Assembly (NCBI RefSeq): GCF_019279795.1
Contig: NC_056743.1
Span: forward strand, 870,285,364 to 870,349,363
DNA: 64,000 nt
From: Protopterus annectens
Taxonomy: Eukaryota > Chordata > Ceratodontiformes > Protopteridae
Direction: 5' to 3'
Below, piece by piece: positions 11,159 to 20,400 of the stretch. A program made the translations under genes and the position numbers. Under the pieces are notes generated by a model that was not told where the DNA came from, searched no databases, and saw only the letters and a list, made by a program, of their open reading frames with translations. Position 1 is the first letter of the stretch, and the number at the start of each line of letters is the position of its first letter.

Positions 11159-13064
11159 CTTTACTTTGACACCACCAACCAGGGCTCAATTGGAAGCACC
11201 TTTGGGTGGAAAGCTTTCCTTATTCTCAAAAAATTGGCACAGTATTACAAGGGACAAATGGACACTACAAATATTAGGCAAAGGATACAGGTTCCATTTC
11301 CACACATTACCAAAAAGAAAAGGCATGCCAGACCTGCCACCAAATCAAAGGGCAGAGGCTTTGAAACAAATCTCCAACTTAATGCAAATGAAAGCTATAG
11401 AAAAGGTTCCTCTCTCAGAACAAGGCCAAGGATTTTATTCCAGACTATTCCTTGTTCCAAGAAAAGAAAAGCAATGGAGGCCTATTCTCGACTTGTCCGC
11501 AGTGAATACTTATCTCATTGTGCCAAAATTCAAAATGCTGACTCTACAGCAACTCCTTCCCATGCTGGGCAAGGGGTCTTGGCTGGTAACTCTGGACCTC
11601 AAGGAGGCATACCTGCATGTCCCTATCAGACAAAGTTGCAGAAGACACCTCAGATTTCTTGCAGGTTCAGAGCATTATCAATTCTCAGCATTGCCCTTTG
11701 GCTTATCTACTGCGCCCAGAGTATTCACGAAATGCCTGGCATCAGTAATTGCACACTGCAGACTTTAGGGGATTCAAATATACCCATATCTGGACGACTG
11801 CCTTATACAAGCGGACAGCCAACAAACTTTGGTAAAACACTTGAATTTTGCCATCCACCTACTTCAGGCCTTGGGATATACAGTCAACATTCACAAGTCA
11901 AGACTTGTTCCATCCCAAAGAATAACTTTTCTGGGTGCGAATCTAGACACAACCACCCAAATGGCTTTCCTCACAGAAGAAAAACAAGGTCAACTACCGG
12001 ATTACTTCAAAAATCTGTCAAGACAAACTCAGCTGACTGCAAGGAAAATCCTGCAGGCCCTGGGTTACATGGCTTCTTGCATTCTTCTGATTCCACAAGT
12101 AAGGCTACATATGAGGAAACTACAATGGTACCTAAGGAGTTTATGGACTCAGCACAGTCACAGCTTGGAAACTTTGATACCACTCATCCCATGCCTTCAA
12201 AGGGAATTTCTGTGGTGGGCTCAAGCAAGCCAGTCAAACAGGGGTCTGCCCTTCAGCAAACCAATAGCCAGCCAAACCATTACAACGGACACTTCAGACC
12301 ACGGATGGGGAGCACACATGGAGGGAAGATGCATTCAAGGACTATGGTCACAAAAAGAGTTATGCATGCACATAAACAAAAAGGAAATGCTGGCAGTGAT
12401 GCATGCAATCGAGGCCTTCAAACTCTTTCTACATCAAGGCCATCTACTAATAAGGACAGACAACACCACAGTTATGTGGTACATAAACAAGCAAGGAGGC
12501 ACCCATTCCTACCCTCTTTGCAGACTGGCAATGAATCTATGGGAACTTTCCTTGAAACTCAATATAGACCTGCAATCCCAGTTTGTGCCAGGAAAGGACA
12601 ATATACTGGCGGACAGCTTAAGCAGAAACATCATGGATGCACACGAATGGATGCTGCACCCAGACATCTTCCTTCAGATAACACAATCATGGGGGAGGCC
12701 GGACATAGACCTCTTTGCCTCCCCACACAATCATCAGCTGAAGAAATTCTGCTCAAGGACATACCACCCACAAGCATGGAAAGTGGATGCCCTCTCTTTC
12801 AGCTGGAGAACTCTAACAGTGTATGCATTTCCACCTCTTCCATTAATGACCAAGGTCTTACTGAAAATCAGGACAGAACAGCCAAGAGTGATTCTGATAG
12901 CTCCGGACTGGCCAAGACAGCACTGGTACCCACTGCTAAAGACCATGTCACGCACGAAACCATGGCCTCTTCCACAATGGCCACTTCTCCTGACACAGCA
13001 CAATTACAAAACCCTGCATTCCAACCTGAAAACATTGCAACTAACAGCCTGGAAAATACCTTGA
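10911..13064 (+). pseudogene. DIRS-A reverse transcriptase / RNase H / methyltransferase-like protein, one stop
   Basis: RT motifs run from about 11400: GFYSRLFLVPRKEKQWRPIL, then LDLKEAYLHVPI with the first catalytic Asp, then LPFGLSTAPRVFTK, then the active-site YLDD at 11787-11798. A single in-frame TAG at 11766-11768 lies just before YLDD, and the same frame is open on both sides. RNase H follows at about 12285-12620 with TDTSDHGWG, KKEMLA, RTDNTTVMWYINKQGG and ADSLSR. The C-terminal part (from about 12690) has DIDLFASPHNHQ and ILIAPDWPRQHWYP, the region described in DIRS elements as a DNA adenine methyltransferase-like domain. The frame overlaps gag at its start and the recombinase at its end. 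The true translation start is not clear. Confidence 0.9.
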
Positions 13065-14103
13065 TTCCTCCCCAGGATAAGCTATCCAAGAGAGTGAAGG
13101 ATATCATCATGGAAGCTCGCAGGCCTTCCACAAGAAAGGCATATTCAGCAAAATGGAAAAGATTTCACACTTGGAGCACCACAAAGGGCCTAGATGCGAA
13201 AGTGATGAACATGGCACATATCCTGGAATACTTGGCAGAAATGCTCCACAATGGCCTTTCTTACTCTTCCATTAAAATTCATGCTTCAGCAATTTCAGCA
13301 GAGTACAATACTGATCCACCTGTCTTCTCCCATCCTCTCCTAAGACAGTTTCTAAGAGGAATTAAAAACATCAATCCTCCAAGGAAACCACCAGTGCCTA
13401 CTTGGGACCTTAACTTAGTGTTGGAAAAACTAACACTGCCTCCCTTTGAACCAGCAGCATCTGCAGAACTACAGTTCCTGTCTTGAAGACTGCCTTCCTT
13501 CTGGCCATAACCTCAGCAAGAAGAGTATCTGAGTTACAGGCCCTCATGGCAGTACAGCCATTTCTTATTTTTCATCAAGACAGAGTCTCATTGAGAACCA
13601 ATCCTTCATTTATGCCAAAGGTGGTATCCAGGGTCTCATTAAACCAAGCTATTCACCTGCCTACCTTCTTTCCAAATCCACAAAACAAAGGGGAAAAGCT
13701 TCTGCACACCCTGGACATACACAGACAGTTGCGCTACTACTTGGACAGAACTAAAAGTTACAGAAAAACTGACCAGCTGTTTGTAGCATATGCTGCTGGT
13801 GCACAAGGAAAAGCAATTTCAAAACAAACAATTTCTAAATGGATAGGGAATTGCATTCATTTTTGTTACTCCTTTCATGGAAAAACTGTGCCAGCTAACA
13901 TTAGACCTCATTCCACCAGAGCCACAGCCACCTCCACAGCCTTCTTAAGAGGGGTGGCTACCAAGGACATTTTAGAAGCTGCTACATGGAGCTCCGTGCA
14001 TACATTTTCCAAGCATTACAACTTACCTTTATATTCCAGATCCAGAGCAGGCTTTGCTACGGCAGTCCTGCAGGGCATTTTAGCTACACCATCCTTTACA
14101 TAG
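12962..14103 (+). pseudogene. DIRS-A tyrosine recombinase, one frameshift
   Basis: I chose the ATG at 12962 because it begins a frame running into the conserved core-binding segment (EARRPSTRKAYSAKWKRF, near 13110). It overlaps the end of the RT frame by about 103 nt. Near 13484 one base is missing in a conserved LSWKT block, which shifts the frame. The catalytic domain continues from 13486. The catalytic set can be seen: Arg in ITSARRVSEL (about 13510-13530), HSTR (about 13909-13920) and the nucleophile Tyr in KHYNL (codon 14017-14019). This R, HxxR, Y pattern is that of phage-integrase-type recombinases, which insert the circular DNA form. The frame ends at a TAG at 14101-14103, just before the internal complementary region. 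Confidence 0.9.
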
Positions 14104-14136
14104 ATCCTCCACCCCCAGATTGGCTATGGTATTCTA

Positions 14137-14234
14137 CCCATATGTGATGACTGCAGATGCATCCTTGAAGGACATAGTACAGTTTTGTACCTAACATAAA
14201 TGTAGATGTCCGATAGGTATGCATCTGCAGTCAG
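14137..14234 (+). repeat. DIRS-A internal complementary region
   Basis: Bases 14137-14176 are the reverse complement of the element's left outer end (9047 onward), ending GACATA. From 14177 they are the reverse complement of the right outer end (GTACAGTTTTGTACC). This is the joined-ends template that DIRS elements use to rebuild their termini, and it fixes the element boundaries near 9047 and 14669. Confidence 0.92.
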
Positions 14235-14321
14235 GTTTACCCTCCCTCCTTCCCCTCTGTGGTATTTCTTGGGTACTTATCCCTCTCATAGCTAGCTGGG
14301 GTTATCTATTATGGTGTATTT

Positions 14322-14322
<1 letters not shown>

Positions 14323-14390
<68 letters not shown>
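14323..14390. repeat. (TA)n microsatellite inside DIRS-A
   Basis: About 33 TA units between the internal complementary region and the right terminal repeat. It was presumably gained after insertion or is variable within the family. Confidence 0.97.
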
Positions 14391-14391
<1 letters not shown>

Positions 14392-14459
14392 CTGTGCATG
14401 TTTGGAATTTATTGCATTTCTCCAAATTTAGCCTTCCTTAGAGGGCACCTGGCATCTGG

Positions 14460-14669
14460 GGCAAGAAAAACTGAGGAAGATGGCGTCGGCTGACGCTTTT
14501 ATACCCCAGGCGCTCTGACGTTGGGGAAAGGGCGACATCAGCCGACGCCGGACCCAGACTTTGGAATCCGGCCGACCGAAGGGCTGTCTGAGGCAGGACA
14601 ACCCATATGTGATGACTGCAGATGCATACCTATCGGACATCTACATTTATGGTAGGTACAAAACTGTAC
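14460..14669 (+). repeat. DIRS-A right terminal repeat
   Basis: Inverted copy of 9060-9229 with few differences, plus about 41 extra outer bases (ACCTATCGGACATCTACATT and beyond) that are copied in the internal complementary region. LINE sequence resumes directly after it with a TTTTCATGCCAGG block. Confidence 0.9.
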
Positions 14670-15814
14670 TTTTCATGCCAGGAAAGAGCACTACAGATGC
14701 GATATTTGCTCTGAGAGTGTTGATGGAGAAGTACAGAGAAGGTCAGAAAGAGTTGCATTCTGTCTTTGTGGATTTAGAGAAAGCATATGACAGGGTGCCT
14801 AGAGAGGAGTTGTGGTATTGTATGAGGAAGTCGGGAGTGTCAAAGAAGTATGTAAGAGTGGTACAGGATATGTACGAGAATAGTGTGACAGCGGTGAGGC
14901 CTGTGGTGGGAGTGACGGATACGTTTAAGATGGAGGTGGGATTACATCAAGGATCAGCTCTGAGCCCTTTCTTATTTGCAATGGTGATGGACAGGTTGAC
15001 AGACGAGATCAGACAGGAGTCCCCGTGGACTATGATGTTTGCAGATGACATTGTGATTTGTAGTGAGAGTAGGGAACAGGTGGAGGAGACCCTGGAGAGG
15101 TGGAGATATGCTCTAGAGAGAAGAGGAATGAAGGTCCGCAGGACTAAGACAGAATATATGTGTGCGAATGAGAGGGAGGATAGTGGAATGGTGAGGATGC
15201 AGGGAGTAGAGGTGGCGAAGGTGGATGAATTTAAGTACTTGGGATTAACAGTTCAGAGTAATGGTGAGTGTGGAAGAGAGGTGAAGAAGAGAGTACAGGC
15301 AGGATGGAGTTAGTGGAGAAGAGTGTCAGGAGTGATTTGTGACAGACGAGTACCAGTAAGAGTGAAAGGGAAGGTCTGCAAGAGGGTAGTGAGACCAGCT
15401 ATGTTATATGGGTTGGAGACAGTGACATTGACAAAAAGGCAGGAATCAGAGCTTGACGTGGCAGAGTTAAATATTAAGATTTGCACTGGGTGTGACAAGG
15501 ATGGAGAGAATTAGGAATAAGTATATTAGAGGGACAGCCCAGGTTGGAAGGTTTGGAGACAAAGCCAGAGAGGCAAAATTACGTTGGTTTGGACATGTGC
15601 TGTGGAGGGATACTCAGTATATTGGGGAAAAGATGCTAAGTATGAAGCTACCAGGTAACAGGTAAAGAGGAAGGCCTAAGATAAGGTTTATGGATGTGGT
15701 GAGAGAGGACATGCAGGTGGTTGGTGTGACAGAGCAAGATGCAGAGGACAGGAAGAAATGGAAACAGTTGATCTGCTGTAGCGACCCCTAACGGGAGCAG
15801 CCGAAAGAAGAAGA
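14670..15814 (+). pseudogene. RTE LINE reverse transcriptase, C-terminal part and 3' tail
   Basis: This is the continuation of the LINE at 7185-9046. The frame gives FMPGKSTTDAIFALR, FVDLEKAYDRVPREELW with the first catalytic Asp, GLHQGSALSPFLFAMVMD, and the active site MMFADDIVICSES, then YLGLTVQSNG. A TAG at 15312-15314 and two further slips interrupt the distal part (CDRRVPVRVKGKV, then LRWFGHVLWRD, then EDRKKWKQLI). The coding part ends near 15790 and runs into the short 3' tail. Without DIRS-A the RT would read across the gap with little or no loss. Confidence 0.9.
15774..15814 (+). other. RTE LINE 3' tail, shared with SINEs
   Basis: The tail contains CGACCCCTAACGGGAGCAGC followed by CGAAAGAAGAAGA. 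The reverse complement of the same motif forms the 3' end of the tRNA-derived SINEs at 21875-22108 and 34155-34384. RTE reverse transcriptases are known to recognise such tails. Confidence 0.85.
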
Positions 15815-18065
15815 GACACAATGAAACAAATAGCTTATTTAAACACAGTAAAGTTTGTGCAGGCTTCAAAAAGTTCTGGAAAACATAGTAATGTCAATGG
15901 AGATAACTCAAATGGCCTGTTAACAGTACAGAATATATTAGAGGTAGGTCCAGCTGGAAGCCTGCAAGCCCTCTAGGTCAGATGATTAAATAAGGCTTTT
16001 AAACATTGATTTGATTCAGGATTTAGTTTCATTCTTTGATCATTTTAATGTGCAAGTTTATCTTGAACAAGTATGCTCTGGGCTTTTGTAGTTTGTCATT
16101 TATAATGAAGTTTTGTACAGTGGTCTAATCTGGTCTGACAGAAGTGTCAGTTTAGAAAAAATAAGGTGCTTGCTGGTTTGCTTTTTTATATTTCATGAAA
16201 GTTTGGTTTGGCTTTGAGGTAATGCACCTGTGGATTTTTATATTGTTTTGCTGAAGTTTCACTTCAAGAATCTTTGGTGATTTTATCAGTTATCTTTTTT
16301 GTTCAAGCTTTGCCATAATTATACTTCTCATGTTTTGCTCTTAATTATTTTGTTGTTAATGTTGTTTAGTCTTTTGTTCATTAATGCTTGTTGTAATGTT
16401 TTGATTTTATTGTTTGTGTTATTCGTTTTATTGTTTTGCTTTGGTGGTTAATAATTTTAATAAATTTGAAGATGATCTCTTTGCTACTTATCACAGCAGT
16501 CATCTTAAAACTTTTTGCTCCCATACTCCTTAAGAAGCAGTCATGAAAATGCATGCATTTTTCTTTTCATTGGCATCTGATCTTTATTTATATATGTCCT
16601 CCTTTTACCTTAATCCAGAGAGTTGTTATCAAAGCAAGAAGAGCCAAAGCCAGCCTGATTTGTTAGCTTTGTCTTGGCCCAGATGCCCTGGTTTTCTGTG
16701 CTTCATGAGCCTCATCTCTTCTACATAATATTACCTATGCAGAAGTTACTGTTAACCTAAAAAAGAAAGTTCTACATCCCAGCCTAAAATCTCTGAGCCT
16801 CTCAACATAGAGAATAGAATTGTACAAATACTGAATATTTTAAAATAGTGTATAACACACTATATGAAAGTTTTGCATAACAATGGCAGAAGGATTTTGT
16901 TTCATAGACCATGACACAAGTTAGATCCTGATCACTGTCCTAATTTCTCTGTAATTTGATTCAGATTTGACTTGAAAGTTAAGGTTCTTGGTTCTGCAGT
17001 TCCTGATTGTATACAAAACAGCTCTATAAGTAGCAACTCATCTTTTTGTCATGGCTTTCCTTGCAGATTATCCCTTGATTTAAGACTACCGAGAAGACAT
17101 TTCTCTCCTTCTTGTGATTTGAACTTCATATGTTAGAAAGATAACTTTGACCCTTCTTTATTAGATTTAACAGAGTTCAAATGCATCTATTTTAATGCAT
17201 TTTTTTCCTAGTTTGCTGTTGCTTTTTACAAAAGAAATTTGGAGTAACAAGCTGTTAAGTGTAAACCACATTACTTGGTACTTTTTAATGAAATGGTGTT
17301 ACTGAAAATTCCATCTTTTCATGATGTAAGTTTCTACACTTATTCTAAGATCATTCAGTTACTAGCATTTTCACAAACTATCAAAATTAATGGAGAGCAG
17401 TGTCTGTGTTTGTTAACTGTTCTAAGATAGCTTGATTATTATACAGGGACCAATGATTTCATAAAGAGTGATCAGCGTGTAATACCTTTCAAAAAACGGG
17501 GTGAGAGGAAAACCCCAGCTAGTTAGCAATCAGCTTTTTTTCTAAAAGATTGGCACACTGTATTTATTGTCTTTTGTTGTGGTAAATGCAGTAAATCTCT
17601 TTAAAGGCTTGGCAAGACCTCATTATACTAGGGCAGTAAGTACCTTAGCAGTATCTTTCCGGAGTATGTCTACTCCAGATATTTAGAACTTGCATACGAT
17701 AGAGACATCATAGAAGACTAAATGTTAGATACAAATTCTAGGGATAAGACAGGTTTTGGTGTGGGTATACCTCTGGTATTATAGTACTGTTTGGGAGATC
17801 CAAAAAAGAAAGTATTGTTTGAGTATACTTGTATTGGATCTTCAACGTGTAGTAGCCATTGTAACAGTAAAGCTACCCCCACCTAAAAAGTATATGTATA
17901 TAGTTTATTTTCTTCTTGCAGGCTTGTACACATACTGGCTTTTTTCTGTAGATGCAGCAATCATTTATTAAGGATTATCGCACTGCAATCACAAGTTACT
18001 GTGAGAACCTTAAGGGGCTTAAAGTACTAAGGAAAGCTCCTATGCTGACTTTGTATGGGAGTGTT

Positions 18066-18096
18066 GCACACACACACACACACACACACACACACC
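18066..18096. repeat. (AC)n microsatellite
   Basis: About 15 CA units, uninterrupted. Confidence 0.96.
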
Positions 18097-19191
18097 AGCT
18101 TATTAAAAAAAGGTAGGAGTCCAGAACTTGGTTTCATGGGTATTGAGGTGCAAATGGTAAAATTTCTGTCTGGAAATGGCAACAGATAAATTGGGTAAAA
18201 TCTACATGTTATGCACTGTTAGATGTTTACTTATACATAGATGTACTTTGTATAAATTTACTGAAGCAGTTTAAATACCGACTTAAGAATGCAACAGCTG
18301 AACTGAGTGTTAAAGACCATGCTACACAAAAGGAGCGAGAAAAAAGTATCAGACTCTTTTATCACCTTGTAGAGTTAGAAAGCATAATCTTATTAGATAG
18401 GTTTGGCAAAAGGTGCACATATCAGCCATTTGGGGTATTAGCTGTTTGTGTCTATAGTACCATTCCTGCATTTCAGTGATTCATGTCTATAGCACCATGT
18501 CACAAACAGCAGTATTTTTGCCATGCCCACAGTTCTCATGAACACTCCCTTAAAAGACATAAGCATTCTTCCCTCATTTAATCAATTAAACGTGTACAAT
18601 CACAGTCAGTAGGTGCTACATTTGTGCATGTTTAACTGTATGTAAAAAAGATGCACCTTAACCCATTAACTGTTTCAAAAAGTAAGAAAGAAAAAGGTGT
18701 TTAAAGTAGCTTTGAAATTGCTAATCTGGTTTATTCCCCAGCAACCAAGAAAATGTGCTCAGCATGAACTAATTACTCCACCACCACATTTGCTGCTGTC
18801 TGCAGATGAAAATCTAGTAATATAATGAAGAATTGTTCCCTTTTTTTCTTAAAAAAAACCTCAATTCCCTTGCTTCTATTCCTTATGTGTACTCATTATG
18901 TTACCGGATTTTAATTCCATAGCTTCATAGATGTCTAACGTTATCAAAAGAATTAGATGGCAAGAAGACTGTGCAAGACCAAATAGAACCAGATTGAATC
19001 ACTTATCCAAGTTTAGCTGTATTGTAAAAGCATCAGCTGTTTCTGTGTCTGTGTGCTAGCATTTTCTGCTTATTTTTCTGAAGGTGCGCATAAAAAAATA
19101 AATTAATAACCAATGTTACATTAACTGTTTGAAATGAATTAGAATAATAATTAAAATCTGTTCCTTATTTTGGGCCTTATCCAGAATTATT

Positions 19192-19257
19192 GACTGAAGA
19201 AGGTGACCAGTATGATGAAGATCCTAATGATCAGCGAGAGGAGATAATGGCAACTAA
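19192..19257 (+). other. Weak exon-like segment
   Basis: An acceptor-like context (TTGGGCCTTATCCAG) is followed by a short acidic open frame (LLTEEGDQYDEDPNDQREEI) that ends in TGA at 19257-19259. The acid-rich, protein-like composition stands out from its surroundings. I do not recognise the peptide and see no donor site, so it could only be a terminal exon, a transposon relic or chance. Confidence 0.2.
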
Positions 19258-19727
19258 ATGATTCATTTGTTTATAACTAGGCATGAAAGGCATGCACAGT
19301 TAGTGCTATGTTTTGTGTTTGTGTGTGTGGGTTATGCTTACATATATAGCTTCAGACCATGACCTGTCTAAACATTTAAGATTTTTAAAAATATGTTTCT
19401 GTCTATTATTTCAACATTTCGGTGTTGAATACATATTCTGTTTTCTCACTGCCTGCTTAACCCAGCTTTGGAAGGTATATTGAATATACTCACGATTACT
19501 TACTAAATGATGTCTGTCTCGCTTGTGATGTGCCATTAAACAGTTCTGTTTGCACTAGAAAAAATACCTCTGTAACTGAAGTCATGAGGTTACTGAATGC
19601 TCTTGATTTTTTCTTATATGTTTAGTTTGTTGTGGCTCTCTGGCAAATATTTGAGGATTACAGATTTGTAATGACTGCCATCTGAGTTTCAGAATTCATA
19701 TGCTCCCAATTATATGAGGTTGAGGAG

Positions 19728-19729
<2 letters not shown>

Positions 19730-19815
<86 letters not shown>
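19730..19815. repeat. (TG)n-TATC-(AC)n inverted microsatellite
   Basis: About 17 TG units run into about 23 AC units with only TATC between them. One strand can therefore fold into a long hairpin. Confidence 0.95.
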
Positions 19816-19819
<4 letters not shown>

Positions 19820-20400
19820 CTCTGTTGATAACAAACATTCTTTGCAAGGCTGTCTTGGGTTGTACAGATGACAAGCAATCTAATAGTTAACCTGCAGGGC
19901 AACACTTAAAATCTGTCCCCATTTTTGGGCCTTTGTCCCCCATTATATTAGGGGTATAACTGCAGTCTACGTAAATCATGTAGTTGTAGCTCGCTTACAT
20001 ATGCTTTGTATTACTTTTAAAGTATTTGCAGCTGGGGAACAGATGACAGCTGTGACAGCCATTACCTCTGATTGGAGGGATAGCCTTATTAGTGCAGATG
20101 CCCATGCAATGCTGTGTAAATGCCTCAAATTGAAATTAACTTCCAAGTTATGGCACCAGCAACACAGGACACTGTTGTGCAAGACTCATTGAAGACCATG
20201 AAAGAAATAAGCTTTCTAGCTCACATGACTTGGAGAAAATAGGCCTGCAAAGACTCTGAGTTAGTGGAACAGAGAGGTAGGAAGGGCAATAATGAACTGA
20301 GGACATGCAAAGAATACATACGCTATCCTTACCAGTACATGCGCAGGTACAGTCTAAAGAGCACGAAAGTGGCAGATCATGGGGCTCACTTTGTGTGCCA

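Larger units (their letters stand above)
9047..14669 (+). mobile_element. DIRS-A: nearly complete DIRS-type retrotransposon inside the RTE LINE
   Basis: This 5.6-kb element has every hallmark of DIRS1-like elements. It has inverted terminal repeats (9060-9229 against 14460-14628), gag, overlapping RT/RNase H/methyltransferase-like and tyrosine recombinase frames, and an internal complementary region (14137-14234) that is the reverse complement of both outer ends joined together. Such elements replicate through a circular DNA that the recombinase inserts, without target-site duplication. None is seen here: LINE sequence stops at 9046 and resumes at 14670. Coding damage is slight (one frameshift in gag, one stop in RT, one frameshift in the recombinase), suggesting a fairly young copy. 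Boundaries are accurate to a few bases. Confidence 0.93.
15815..20400. other. No gene recognised; AT-rich DNA
   Basis: Unique-looking sequence with short chance frames only. It contains the AC tract at 18066, the TG/CA hairpin at 19730 and one weak exon-like segment at 19192-19257, listed separately. Confidence 0.55.

Noticed and set aside
11234-12950. The first part of the 750-codon plus-strand frame in DIRS-A
   Set aside because: It overlaps the RT/RNase H region in another frame and has no conserved motifs until about 13080. Only its 3' part is the recombinase.
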